From Theodoxus fluviatilis (Eukaryota; Mollusca; Gastropoda; Cycloneritida; Neritidae): a stretch of DNA of 64,000 bases. The stretch lies in assembly GCA_034096865.1 (NCBI GenBank), contig JAWQFJ010028261.1, forward strand, positions 1 to 64,000, written 5' to 3'. Positions 49,501 through 59,374 of this stretch are shown in pieces (the first letter of the stretch is position 1; the number at the start of each line of letters is the position of its first letter). The notes under the pieces were generated by a model. It worked only from the letters and a program-made list of their open reading frames with translations, had not been told where the DNA came from and made no database searches. Made by a program: the position numbers and the translations under genes.

Positions 49501-52500
49501 ATGTTGTTCCTACAACTTCAGATTCACTGAGCCCTGAGGACTGCAGAGCCTACATCCTGTTCCTGCCACAGCTGCTGCAGGAGCTGCCTGCCAAGCAGAT
49601 CGATAATGACGACGATGATGACGATGACATGGATGAGGAGGAAGCCATGGAAGAGGTGAACGTCCTTCAAGATAGTTTTTTCTTTTTTAAGCTCTCAATG
49701 TGCACAAAGCATTCGCGCATTTATATTTCTGCAAGAGATGCCACGAGTTGAATTGGTCTGATGGATTGCACTGAAGCACAAAGCAGGGAGGGAGGCTCAG
49801 GCACAAAGCAGGGAGGGAGGCTCAGGCACAAAGCAGGGAGGGAGGCTCAGGCACAAAGCAGAGAGAGAGGCTCAGGCACAAAGCAGGGAGGGAGGCTCAG
49901 GCACAAAGCAGGAGGGAGGCTCAGGCACAAAGCAGGGAGGCTCAGGCACAAAGCAGGGAGGGAGGCTCAGGCACAAAGCAGGGAGGGAGGCTCAGGCACA
50001 AAGCAGGGAGGGAGGCTCAGGCACAAAGCAGGGAGGGAGGCTCAGGCACAAAGCAGGGAGGCTCAGGCACAAAGCAGGGAGGGAGGCTCAGGCACAAAGC
50101 AGGGAGGCTCAGGCACAAAGCAGAGAGAGAGGCTCAGGCACAAAGCAGGGAGGGAGGCTCAGGCACAAAGCAGGGAGGCTCAGGCACAAAGCAGGGAGGC
50201 TCAGGCACAAAGCAGGGAGGGAGGCTCAGGCAGAAAGCAGGGAGGGAGGCTCAGGCACAAAGCAGGGAGGGAGGCTCAGGCACAAAGCAGGGAGGGAGGC
50301 TCAGGCACAAAGCAGGGAGGCTCAGGCACAAAGCAGGGAGGCTCAGGCACAAAGCAGGGAGGGAGGCTCAGGCACAAAGCAGGGAGGGAGGCTCAGGCAC
50401 AAAGCAGGGAGGGAGGCTCAGGCACAAAGCAGGGAGGCTCAGGCACAAAGCAGGGAGGGAGGCTCAGGCACAAAGCAGGGAGGGAGGCTCAGGCACAAAG
50501 CAGGGAGGGAGGCTCAGGCACAAAGCAGGGAGGCTCAGGCACAAAGCAGGGAGGGAGGCTCAGGCACAAAGCAGGGAGGCTCAGGCACAAAGCAGAGAGA
50601 GAGAGGCTCAGGCACAAAGCAGGGAGGGAGGCTCAGGCACAAAGCAGGGAGGCTCAGGCACAAAGCAGGGAGGGAGGCTCAGGCACAAAGCAGAGAGAGA
50701 GGCTCAGGCACAAAGCAGGGAGGCTCAGGCACAAAGCAGGGAGGGAGGCTCAGGCATAAATCAGGGAGGGAGGCTCAGGCACAAATCAGGGAGGGAGGCT
50801 CAGGCACAAAGCAGGGAGGGAGGCTCAGGCACAAAGCAGGGAGGCTCAGGCACAAAGCAGGGAGGGAGGCTCAGGCACAAAGCAGGGAGGCTCAGGCACA
50901 AAGCAGGGAGGCTCAGGCACAAAGCAGGGAGGGAGGCTCAGGCACAAAGCAGGGAGGCTCAGGCACAAAGCAGGGAGGCTCAGGCACAAAGCAGGGAGGC
51001 TCAGGCACAAAGCAGGGAGGCTCAGGCACAAAGCAGGGAGGCTCAGGCACAAAGCAGGGAGGCTCAGGCACAAAGCAGGGAGGCTCAGGCACAAAGCAGG
51101 GAGGCTCAGGCACAAAGCAGGGAGGGAGGCTCAGGCACAAAGCAGGGAGGGAGGCTCAGGCACAAAGCAGGGAGGGAGGCTCAGGCACAAAGCAGGGAGG
51201 GAGGCACAAAGCAGAGAGAGAGGCACAAAGCAGAGAGAGAGGCTCAGGCACAAATCAGGGAGGGAGGCTCAGGCACAAAGCAGGGAGGGAGGCTCAGGCA
51301 CAAAGCAGGGAGGCTCAGGCACAAAGCAGGGAGGCTCAGGCACAAAGCAGGGAGGCTCAGGCACAAAGCAGGGAGGCTCAGGCACAAAGCAGGGAGGCTC
51401 AGGCACAAAGCAGGGAGGGAGGCTCAGGCACAAAGCAGGGAGGCTCAGGCACAAAGCAGGGAGGGAGGCTCAGGCACAAAGCAGGGAGGCTCAGGCACAA
51501 AGCAGGGAGGCTCAGGCACAAAGCAGGGAGGCTCAGGCACAAAGCAGGGAGGCTCAGGCACAAAGCAGGGAGGCTCAGGCACAAAGCAGGGAGGGAGGCT
51601 CAGGCACAAAGCAGGGAGGCTCAGGCACAAAGCAGGGAGGCTCAGGCACAAAGCAGGGAGGCTCAGGCACAAAGCAGGGAGGCTCAGGCACAAAGCAGGG
51701 AGAGAGGCTCATTCACAAAGCAGGGAGGGAGGCTCAGGCACAAATCAGGGAGGGAGGCTCAGGCACAAAGCAGGGAGGGAGGCTCAGGCACAAAGCAGGG
51801 AGGCTCAGGCACAAAGCAGAGAGAGAGGCTCAGGCACAAAGCAGGGAGGGAGGCATTTCACGGCATGTGGCTGGCTTTGCAAGGATTACAGAAGCAAACT
51901 TGTGGAGATCAAGAATGACAACTTCTTTTTAATAGCCGGGAAACTTTATGAAGAAGCCCTTCTTGTGAAGAAGACTTCCTGCGTAGCATGCTACCTCAGA
52001 CGACTTCTAAAAGGAAGTTACTTTTATTCATTATCATATTAAAATCTTTGCAAACTGTCTCTTTCAGGATGGAGGATCCATGAGCATCCCAGAAATCATT
52101 CAGGAGGTCATGACCCACCTCAACTCCTCTGTCTTCTTCCAAGTGGTGCGCCGCTGCCTGGACCACAGGGACTCTGAGATCCTGGAGGTGCTGGCCAGGA
52201 TCTGCTTCTTTGTGCACATCCAGCAACACCAGCCCATCCACAAGCAGAGGTAGCCACTCTGGGGTGGAAGTACTCTTGCGAGATCTAGGCACCATGTCTC
52301 AGGAGGTGAGGAGAGTGATAAAGGAGCCTGAAAGGGTGGCCGAGTCTGCACCCCTTTGAATCTGGCAGACCAGAGACGGATTGGAGTGACTGACCATTGA
52401 GCGTGTTTGTTAGGCGAAGAATCTTGAAAGAATCTAGAGGGCGAGGCGTTACCTACCTTTCTCGCTCATAAGCTGTAGGTGTGTCTCGTTCGCCCTCCAC

Positions 52501-52866
52501 TAGCCATTGAGGTGAGCCACTTGCTTAACAAACTGCCTATAGCTCCAATGCCCCATGGGAGGCAGATTGCTTAGGGCTGCCTCTTGCTTAGCTACTGGGG
52601 TGGGCTCTGAAAGCCCAGCAGCCAGGGGTTCCAGCTGATGAGGGGGGCATTGAAGGGCTCTGGCCGTATGTTGTATTCACTCCTTAGGGAGTGAGGAGAC
52701 GAAGTAGCAATAGTACTTTCCTCTAGGACTTGGGGCAAGCTGGGGGCTTGTGACTAGGATGTAGAGAGGACTGTGATGAGATTACTTCAGAAGAACATAT
52801 TCAGTGTACAATTTGCAGAGAAGCAATGGTTTCAAGATAATGGAATCTGTCATTGCTATGTCAGTT

Positions 52867-52909
<43 letters not shown>

Positions 52910-54447
52910 TATGGGCTTCTGTGCAAACATAATTTTTGACTCACATGCGAAGCAAAAGTGAGTCTATGTACTCAGCCGTGTCGTCCGTCCGTCCGTCCGT
53001 CCGTCCGGGCGTCCGTCCGGGCGTAAAAAACTTAAACGTTGGATTTTTCTCGGAGACTATTAAGTCTATCAACACCAAATGTGGCATGATGGTGTATGAT
53101 GACAAGGCCTCAAAAAACATACATAGTGACTTGTCCTTGCTTCAAGGTTAAGGTCGCAGGGGCCATAAATGTGGTCTCAAAAACAGTCATTTTTCACATT
53201 TTCCCAATTTTCTCCCACGTTATTGAGAATGGCGGCCTTAGCTACAAGTGGTATATAGGTCAAAGCAAGCCCTATCTTTTGATACCAGTTTGGTTGACCT
53301 TGCTTCAAGGTCAAGGTCACAGGAGCTCTTCAAAGTTGGATTGTATACATATTTGGAAGTGACCTTGACCCTGAACTATGGAAGATAACTGTTTCAAACT
53401 TAATAATTATGTGGGGCACATGTTATACTTTCATCATGAGACACATTTGGTCACATATCATCAAGGTCAAGGTCACTTTGACCCTTATGAAATGTGACCA
53501 AAATGGGGTAGTGAACCACTAAAAGTGACTATATCTCATGGTAGAAAGTGCCAATAAGCACCATTGTGCTTCCTATGTCTTGAATTAACAGCTTTGTGTT
53601 GCATGACCTTGGATGACGTTGACCTTGGGTCAAGGTCACATGTATTTTGGTAGGAAAAATGTGTAAAGCATTTCTTTGTGTATGATGTCATTGGTAGGTT
53701 TAGTTGTTTGACCTTGACCTTGAAGGTCACCTGAAGGTCAAGGTCATATAAAGGTCAAGGTCAAGCATGTGAGTCGTATGGGCTTTGCCCTTCTTGTTTC
53801 ATGTGTGTATTGATGCATATCAGCATATTCTAACAATGCAGTGGGGTAATGAAGAAGTTGTTTGGCTCTGAATTCTTAAAATAAATTTGTTTGAATATTT
53901 TAAGCGCAATCTTTACTAAGATAACAGTCATTCCTTTTGTTTTCTCTTGCCACATAGTGTTGGAATCACCACTTGGTATAGATCTTTCAGTGCATTGTCT
54001 CTACTATCACGTTCATAAGCTGTGATTATCACCAGTTCACTAACACTACTTTACTATACTTGATACCCCTTACAGTACTTATAATATTTCAATTCATTGT
54101 TCATCTTTGACATTCATCAACAATGTTACAGCCATCGTTCAAGCAAGTCTGTCTATGGTCTCTCTGCAGCCTGCTGTGCAACCTGACCTTCCGACCACAG
54201 TTCCTGGCCTACCTGTGGCGGCACTGCCTGACCATCTCCATGGCAACAGTGACGGGCAGCAACACTCCTCTGGTGAACCTGCTGGCCCAGGGCATGCTGC
54301 CCATAGAGATGGTGGACCGCATCATCCCCCCACTGTCCGTCTTCTGCTCCCTCTTCAACCACATGCTGCTCACGGTGCATGATGCAGACTTCTACACACG
54401 TGAGCCAGGTATAGTTGGCTTGTGTTTTAAACACACGCACACATGAA

Positions 54448-54487
<40 letters not shown>

Positions 54488-57400
54488 TATGCACATGCAT
54501 ATTCATGTGTACAAATACATAGATGTGTATGCTGACAGTTCGATTATCATGTGAGCTGCTCAGTTCTCATCAGCAGGAATCCCTGGCTGCTGGGGTTCAG
54601 GGGTCGGCTCCAGTAGCTCAGCCAGGGTTAGCCTCAAGCAGCCAAAGTGACTACCAGTGGATATAGGGGTAGAGTCAGATTTAGATCCAGTTGTGTGCTC
54701 ACACTACCCTTGAAGATAAAACCCAACCCACACAGCAACCAATAGGATCCCAAATCCCATATCCAACCATATCACCACATGCATCTGCCAATAAACAGAA
54801 AAATCAACACCTAGCCTTCACTCACTGTTGCCTTTGTCCCTTTCACTCACTAATGTCTTTGTCCCTGTCACACACCATTCTGTTTGTCCCTGTCACACAC
54901 CGTTCTGTTTGTCCCTGTCACACACCATTCTGTTTGTCCCTGTCACACACCATTCTGTTTGTCCCTGTCACACACCATTGTCTTTGTCCCTGTCACACAC
55001 CATTGTCTTTGCCCTTTCACTCACTAATGTCTTTGTCCCTGTCACACACCATTCTGTTTGTCCCTGTCACACACCATTCTGTTTGTCCATCACTCACCGT
55101 TGTCTTTGTCCCTGTCACACATCATTGTCTTTGTCCCTGTCACACACCATTCTGTTTGTCCGTCACTCACCGTTGTCTTTGTCCCTGTCACACATTGTCT
55201 TTGTCCCTGTCACACACCATTCTGTTTGTCCCTGTCACACACCATTCTGTTTGTCCCTGTCACACACCATTCTGTTTGTCCGTCACTCACCATTGTCTTT
55301 GTCCCTGTCACACATCATTGTCTTTGTCCCTGTCACACACCATTCTGTTTGTCCCTGTCACTCACCATTCTGTTTGTCCCTGTCACTCACCGTTGTCTTT
55401 GCCCTTTCACTCACTAATGTCTTTGTCCCTGTCACACACCATTCTGTTTGTCCGTCACTCACCGTTGTCTTTGTCCCTGTCACACATCATTGTCTTTGTC
55501 CCTGTCACACACCATTCTGTTTGTCCGTCACTCACCGTTGTCTTTGTCCCTGTCACACATCATTGTCTTTGTCCCTGTCACACACCATTCTGTTTGTCCC
55601 TGTCACACACCATTCTGTTTGTCCCTGTCACACACCATTCTGTTTGTCCGTCACTCACCATTGTCTTTGTCCCTGTCACACATCATTGTCTTTGTCCCTG
55701 TCACACACCATTCTGTTTGTCCCTGTCACACACCATTCTGTTTGTCCCTGTCACACACCATTCTGTTTGTCCGTCACTCACCATTGTCTTTGTCCCTGTC
55801 ACACATCATTGTCTTTGTCCCTGTCACACACCATTCTGTTTGTCCCTGTCACACACCATTCTGTTTGTCCCTGTCACACACCATTCTGTTTGTCCGTCAC
55901 TCACCATTGTCTTTGTCCCTGTCACACATCATTGTCTTTGTCCCTGTCACACACCATTCTGTTTGTCCCTGTCACTCACCATTCTGTTTGTCCCTGTCAC
56001 TCACCGTTGTCTTTGCCCCTGTCACTCACCGTTGTCTTTGCCCCTGACACTCACCATTGTCTTTGATCCAGACACTCACTATTGTTGTCCCAGTAACTCA
56101 CCAACCACCATCTTTGTCCTTGTCACTCACCAGTCTTTGTCCCTGTCACTCACCATTGTCATTGTTCTTGTCACTAACCATTGCATTTGTCCCTGTCACT
56201 CACCTTTGCATTTGTCCCAGTCACTCACCATTGTCTTACCATTGTCTTTATTCCTGTCACTCACCAACAATTGTCTTTGTTTCTGTCACTCACCAACCAA
56301 TGTCTTTGTTCCTGTCCCTCACCATTGTCTTTGTCCTTGTCACTCACCAGTGTCTTTGTCCCTGTCACTCACCAGTGTCTTTGCCCCTGTCACTGACCAT
56401 TGTCTTTGTCCTTGTCACTCACCAGTGTCTTTGTCCCTGTCACTCACCAATCATTGTCACTGTCCCTGTCACTCACCAACCGTTGTCTTTGTCACTGTCA
56501 CTCACCAATCATTGTCACTGTCCCTGTCACTCACCAACCATTGTCTTTGTTCCTGTCCCTCACCAGTGTCTTTGTCCCTGTCACTCACCAATCATTGTCA
56601 CTGTCCCTGTCACTCACCAACCGTTGTCTTTGTCACTGTCACTGACCATTGTCTTTGTCCTTGTCACTCACCATTGTCTATGACCCTGTCACTCACCATT
56701 CTGTTTGTCTCTGTCACTCACCATTGTCTATGACCCTGTCACTCACCATTCTGTTTCTTTGTGCAGGGAAGTCCACCATGCCCTTCAGTCTGGAGGAGAT
56801 GGTGCAGATGTCGCAGGTGCTGCGTGACGTGGCGCTGGGGATTGTGGAGATCGCTCACCCTGACACCAAGCACCAGTCCAACCTGTACCAGGCTGCACTG
56901 AAAAAGATGCGAGGGAACACTGCAAGGCTGTCAGAGATGGATGATGAAACAGAGATCCAGATGTGGGCGTCTGCCTTCCAGGTATGTCTGCACTACCTGC
57001 AATGGTGTCATGGCTTGCCCAGGTGTCGCTCTACACCCACTCTCGCCAGGGCTGATGGGTGAGATATGTCTGCACTACCTGCAATGGTGTCATGGCTTGC
57101 CCAGGTGTCGCTCTACACCCACTCTCGCCAGGGCTGATGGGTGAGATATGTCTATAAGAATGTAGCATTCAGTTAACTGTCTTGTGGTTGAAAAGGTATC
57201 GGTGAAGAGAGTTGAAGGTGGCTCAGATTGTGTGTTTCTTTTCTCTATTAATTTGCTTTATGAACAACCAGTAGTTGTGCAAGAAAAATGCATTGATAAA
57301 AGAAGACGGTTAGCTTTTCATTCAGATATAAGCTTTCTTTCATTATGCTCCTCCTCCTGCTTCTCCTGCACCTCCTCCTCCTCCTGCTTCTCCTGCACCT

Positions 57401-59374
57401 CCTCTTCCTCCTGCTCCTGCTTCTCCTCCTCCTTCTCCTCCTCCTCCTCCTCCTCCTTCTGCTCCCTCCTCCTCCTCCCTCTGCTCCTCCTCCTCCTCCT
57501 CCCACTTCTTCTCCTCCTCCTCCTGCTCCTCCTCCTCCTCTGCACCTCCTCCTCCTCCCACTCCTTCTCCTCCTCCTCCTGCTCCTCCTCCTCTGCACCT
57601 CCTCCTCCTCCACCTCCTCCTCCTGCTTCTGCCCCCGCTCCTCCTCCCGCTCCTCCTCCCGCTCCTCCTTCTCCTCCTCCTCCTGCTCCTGCTTCTCCTT
57701 CTGCTCCTGCTCCTCCTTCTCCCGCTCTTGCTCCTCCTCCTCCTCCTCCTCCCCATTCCTCCTCCTGCTCCTGCTTCCCCTGCTCCTGCTCCTGCTCCTC
57801 CTCCTCCCGCTCTTGCTCCTCCTCCTCCTTCTCCTCCTCCCCCTCCTTCTCCTCCTCCTCCTTGGCCTCCTTCTCCTCCTCCTCCTGCTCCTCCTTCTCA
57901 ACCCTCCCACCCCCCACCCCCAGGGGATCTAACCAGTTGAGTAAGGATTCTTCTGGGTGTTTGTGACACATCTGAATAAAGCACTGATGTGGAGTGAAAG
58001 TCTTTTTCAAGATGATGAATCTGTCATCAGAGTTATTTTGTTCTGTTTCTCTTGACTAGAATGATGTGGAATCCTATGTTTGTTCATTGTTTTGATTCAC
58101 TATATCTGTTATGACCCCATCTAATTGACCAGGGTTCTCTGTGACTCACGATTCCATCCATGTTGTTGCAGCTGATAGTCAACTTGGTACGGCACCTCTA
58201 CAACCGAGACACACGGATTCCCTTCTGTCCCTCAGATCACTGGCTGGCACCACAGGTCCAGCTGAGGATAGACCAGGTAGGTTTGGGTGCTGCCTCCATG
58301 CTTTTCACTCTCTAGACCGCTGTGCTGAAGTCTTGGTGAAAAAAGGTGTAGGGCTTCAGGGAAAAATGACAAGACAAGTGTGATGGTGCATAAACCCATT
58401 ATTTGCAGATGGTGTTGGTCTTGTGATGTCTATCAACTTCTGTGTTTTGAGTCTGTGTCAGGTACTTTTGAGTTTGAATGAAATATTATATTATTTATTT
58501 TACCCTCTCAGTGTGTATTTCTTGTTAATTTTTTTTAACACTGAATGTTAAAAACAAAAGTAATATATTGATGTATGTGTTAACTTTTGGTGATTTATTG
58601 CCACTGTGTTCTGGTATGTTGAGTGGATTGTGCATATATGCTTGCGTATTGGTTGGTATGTGAGGGGTTATGTATGTGAGCCTCACGGTATATGCATATG
58701 TGTGTTTGTTTCTGTGTGTGTGTGCGTGCATGTATGTGTGCATATGTCTTGCCCCTGCTTTTAACTTTACACATCATCCATTTCAGATGAAAGGTCCTCA
58801 TTTTGACATGTTGATCTCATTGTGCATGAACCCTGTGATAGTGTGTGCCAATCCTTTTCAGTTTTCCTTTGCTTTTGTCTTGCAGTCCTCAGCTCTGTTC
58901 AAGGCTGACAATGGACTGTTCATCACAAGGCCCTTTGTGAACTTGAGAAACTATGTGAAAACCACTGTTGGTAAGTGCAGTGAGCTCTGACTTCCATGTC
59001 TGTCCAAACACTTGAATGGATGATGAATAGTCTGATGCTATTGAAACAATTCTTATGCATGAAAATGAAGATTCTTTTTCTTCAATGGTTTGTGCATTTA
59101 AAATTCTGAATATTTTTTTTCCATTCCCCAAGCTTTGATTGATCATGTGATGATATGATGTCTGCTCTCTGGAAAAGAAAATCATGACTTACTTTGCTGC
59201 TCATTGAGTTTAGATGTGTTTTCCAAGTTTTACTGTGCTACAGTAGCTGTTAATGTGTACACAATTTGAATGTCCACAGAGGAGGAGCGGCAACCCCTGG
59301 CAGTACGGGATGTGCGCAACCTGGTCATCCTGACAGAGCTGCCCTTCGTCATCCCCTTCCTTGAGAGAGTGCAG
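34913..59374 (+). CDS. UBE3C: Ubiquitin-protein ligase E3C, exons 1-15 (N-terminal 686 codons; HECT exons beyond window)
   Basis: Exons: 34913-34984, 36717-36770, 39147-39221, 40322-40465, 41894-41994, 42443-42603, 43802-43955, 47887-48128, 49522-49655, 52068-52249, 54170-54408, 56767-56981, 58172-58276, 58886-58970 and 59280-59374. They total 2058 bases, all phases match, and no stop interrupts. Known role: HECT E3 ligase associated with the proteasome that extends ubiquitin chains. Sequence evidence: start [16 protein letters not shown]; helix [18 protein letters not shown]; an IQ motif ([11 protein letters not shown]) near residue 54; then the conserved armadillo-like N-terminal region, for example [31 protein letters not shown] and [17 protein letters not shown]. 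The human protein is about 1083 aa, so roughly the last 400 residues, with the catalytic Cys, are outside the window. Exon 9 carries an acidic D/E-rich run. Confidence 0.95.
34985..36716 (+). other. UBE3C intron 1
   Basis: Holds a short (TG)n run at about 35,695-35,728 and a 42-bp array just before exon 2. The first kilobase shows no recognisable feature. Confidence 0.7.
35998..36690 (+). repeat. 42-bp minisatellite ending about 27 bp before UBE3C exon 2
   Basis: About 16 units of TATGACACAGTACAGCTACC plus ATCATGTCTGTTGCTGTGCTAG. The last unit turns from GCTGTGCTAG to GCTGTGCAG and is followed within 27 bp by the real acceptor TTCTTTGCAG. Confidence 0.92.
38217..38316. repeat. Perfect 34-bp inverted repeat with 32-bp loop
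   Basis: Arm 38217-38250 (GCATCCTTCCTGCCATTTCC...) is exactly complementary to 38283-38316. The AT-rich spacer contains TATATACATATATAT. It lies in UBE3C intron 2 and no similar copy was seen elsewhere in the window. Confidence 0.9.
38451..38779. mobile_element. Harbinger-like MITE, copy 3 (longer form)
   Basis: TTA at 38448-38450 and 38780-38782 flanks ends GGGCGCGTTTGTTTGGCC and GGCCAAACAAACACGCC. At 329 bp it is over twice the length of the copy at 6079 and may be closer to a progenitor. It lies in UBE3C intron 2. Confidence 0.75.
39147..39221 (+). CDS. UBE3C: UBE3C exon 3 with IQ motif
   Basis: This 25-codon exon reads [20 protein letters not shown] and then VRKAT. It contains the calmodulin-type IQ motif that lies near the N-terminus of UBE3C. 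The acceptor is TTTCACAG and the donor is ACG|GTAAGT. Confidence 0.92.
39222..40321 (+). other. UBE3C intron 3
   Basis: About 1.1 kb without recognisable repeats or genes. Confidence 0.5.
40481..41243 (+). repeat. 48-bp minisatellite starting just after the UBE3C exon 4 donor
   Basis: About 16 units of GGCTTTGCTTGTCTCTGGTA plus GTAAACCTGTAAGACTGTAGTGTGTTGT. The first unit begins about 15 bp after the donor at 40465. A length of 48 bp (16 codons) leaves long open frames on the minus strand. Confidence 0.92.
41268..41690 (+). repeat. TG-rich microsatellites with G homopolymer
   Basis: (TG)n blocks, a G run of about 19 at 41307-41325 and an (AG)n block near 41,583-41,607, in UBE3C intron 4. 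Confidence 0.9.
42090..42106 (+). repeat. G17 homopolymer
   Basis: A run of 17 G after (TG)n sequence in UBE3C intron 5. Confidence 0.95.
42263..42343 (+). repeat. 41-bp direct duplication
   Basis: AAATTGGACATCCATGTAAG plus ACATAATGTAATAATGAGC occurs twice in tandem in UBE3C intron 5. Confidence 0.9.
42837..42915 (+). repeat. (CT)n microsatellite
   Basis: CT repeat immediately left of a TIR element in UBE3C intron 6. Confidence 0.95.
42953..43410. mobile_element. Unclassified TIR element inserted between CT repeats
   Basis: The perfect 16-bp inverted end AAGGCTTGTTCAGGAG is at 42953-42968, with its complement at 43395-43410. Homology continues weakly inward through AGCGC. (CT)n lies on both sides. 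The interior repeats AGCGCTG several times. 458 bp, non-coding. Confidence 0.7.
43411..43566 (+). repeat. (CT)n / (CTGT)n microsatellite
   Basis: CT and CTGT repeats directly after the TIR element. Confidence 0.93.
43683..43776 (+). repeat. (CAT)n microsatellite
   Basis: CATCAT repeats with interruptions, about 25 bp before the UBE3C exon 7 acceptor. Confidence 0.9.
44681..47400 (-). mobile_element. Jockey-superfamily LINE (L2/Rex1-like), 5'-truncated, in UBE3C intron 7
   Basis: Minus-strand element. The 3' end lies at 44,681 with GACAATAAAGTATCTTGTAT followed by the short repeat CTTGTATC, the kind of end seen in CR1/L2/Rex1 elements. The 3' UTR holds C homopolymers (44974-44994, 45085-45098). 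Coding occupies 45390 to about 47,360. No endonuclease domain is present, so the 5' part is missing. The 5' boundary is approximate. Confidence 0.8.
45390..47441 (-). CDS. Uninterrupted reverse transcriptase frame of the LINE
   Basis: 683 codons without a stop. The first ~30 residues are probably flank; element sequence starts near [14 protein letters not shown] motifs in order: [71 protein letters not shown] (46077-46088) and [11 protein letters not shown]. The C-terminal region ends at RLFNESR. The frame is intact, unlike the L1-like copy at 26955, so this insertion may be younger. Expression is not implied. Confidence 0.85.
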   Translation of the reverse strand: MRKHQQTLLFNMARAVFSCIYFNTKHLPSIHTVIVRKVKKWTSDSSEALRGCFESTDWSVLSDPSLDTTADVTSAYITFCAETVLETKSCTVFPNTKPWVTPGLKRLLYRKKEAFKSGDRDEVKAVQRQLNKQIREDKRRFATKLENNFKEGNSRQYWQDVQTITGYKPKKVPLKTTDEARLAGELNNFYARFDQRDFSEEQKKVMEEVFSRPSTPVIITIDEVRETFKKVKARSAAGPDNITGRLLRECGDSLAPVYRELFQRSLDEHSIPTIWKSSTIVPVPKKRAPATMNDYRPIALTSIPFKCAEKLVLRRLRSETEEHQDPLQFAYSRNRSTEDAILTLVHNVADHLEKPSSYARILFIDFSSAFNTIQPHLMMRKLLEYDVNPVLISWVFSFLTKRTQRVRVGQVLSDAITTNTGAPQGCVLSPSLFTLYTADCRLRDLMNLLLKFADDTSLSGLILKKDESAYRNAVEELVKWCDDNFLELNVTKTKELIIDFRRDNKTTVDPIVIKGEPVEMVDTYKYLGTIIDNQLDWSPNVDAVCKRANQRLFFLRKLRQFRVNSEILHLFYQATIESVVSFNQLCYHSSVRKGDMERLEKVVDEAGAITGSDLQPLSDRYPSVALRKMGKIRSDDRHPLHQAFASCEPTRESSRRLRCWPARTNRMRDSFLPTAIRLFNESR
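48129..48425 (+). repeat. About 60-bp tandem array starting at the UBE3C exon 8 donor
   Basis: About five units with the core CACTTGATTGTTCAGTGAGA. The first begins four bases inside the intron (GTAAGCAGTGCCTCTACACA). Confidence 0.9.
48735..49225 (+). repeat. 43/44-bp minisatellite
   Basis: About 11 units of AGTATGGGAATGGCAATGTG plus GGGTGGAGTGGGGTAGCATGGGGC in UBE3C intron 8. Unit-length variation of one base switches reading frames. Confidence 0.92.
49522..49655 (+). CDS. UBE3C: UBE3C exon 9, acidic segment; acceptor chosen by reading frame
   Basis: The exon encodes [20 protein letters not shown], then LPAKQ, then a run of Asp and Glu. An upstream AG at 49483-49484 would join exon 8 out of frame and reach TGA within a few codons. 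The acceptor TACAACTTCAG at 49511-49521 restores the frame (KHL-DSLSPED) and matches the spacing of the human protein, so it was chosen. Confidence 0.8.
49778..51855 (+). repeat. 21/25-bp minisatellite, about 90 units
   Basis: The unit is GGCTCAGGCACAAAGCAGGGA, with or without an extra GGGA. Long and short units are interspersed across 2.1 kb of UBE3C intron 9. GGGAGGGAGG clusters could form G-quadruplexes. Confidence 0.95.
52397..52540. mobile_element. Harbinger-like MITE, copy 4 (decayed)
   Basis: Ends GAGCGTGTTTGTTAGGC and GCTTAACAAACTGCC, with interior GCTCATAAGCTGTAGGTGTG in the inverted order of the copy at 6079. It lies in UBE3C intron 10. Confidence 0.65.
52541..52937 (+). other. Intronic spacer with (TG)n
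   Basis: No gene seen. A (TG)n run lies at about 52,870-52,904. Confidence 0.6.
52938..53795 (+). mobile_element. TCAAGGTCA-rich element (family A), copy 5
   Basis: Well-conserved full copy in UBE3C intron 10 with a (GTCC)n-like tract after the start hairpin. It is closest to the copies at 992-1815 and 29868-30757 (shared CCCACGTTATTGAGAATGGC variant). Confidence 0.88.
54450..54485 (+). repeat. (AC)n microsatellite
   Basis: About 34 bp of AC repeats some 40 bp after the UBE3C exon 11 donor. Confidence 0.95.
54835..56757 (+). repeat. About 26-bp minisatellite running into the UBE3C exon 12 acceptor
   Basis: About 75 units of CATTCTGTTTGTCCCTGTCA plus CACAC and variants. The last unit merges into CATTCTGTTTCTTTGTGCAG, the acceptor of the exon at 56767. 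Units degrade toward the 3' end (more variants after about 56,000). Confidence 0.93.
56982..57145 (+). repeat. About 79-bp duplication starting at the UBE3C exon 12 donor
   Basis: TATGTCTGCACTACCTGCAA and the following ~60 bases occur twice in tandem. The first copy begins within the donor GTATGTCTGC. Confidence 0.9.
57345..57905 (+). repeat. (CTC)n-rich polypyrimidine tract
   Basis: About 560 bp of CTCCTCCTGC / CTCCTCCTCC units in UBE3C intron 12. Open frames on both strands here are composition artefacts. Confidence 0.95.
58277..58885 (+). other. UBE3C intron 13
   Basis: No repeat of note apart from a short TG-rich stretch near 58,695-58,745. Confidence 0.6.

Noticed and set aside
49761..50759. 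332-codon Gly/Gln/Arg-rich frame
   Set aside because: Translation of the 21/25-bp array in UBE3C intron 9.
54691..56733. 680-codon Ser/Leu/His/Cys-rich plus-strand frame
   Set aside because: Translation of the 26-bp intronic array upstream of UBE3C exon 12.
57248..58010. Glu/Arg/Gly-rich and Ser/Pro-rich frames on both strands
   Set aside because: Composition artefacts of a CTC-rich tract.
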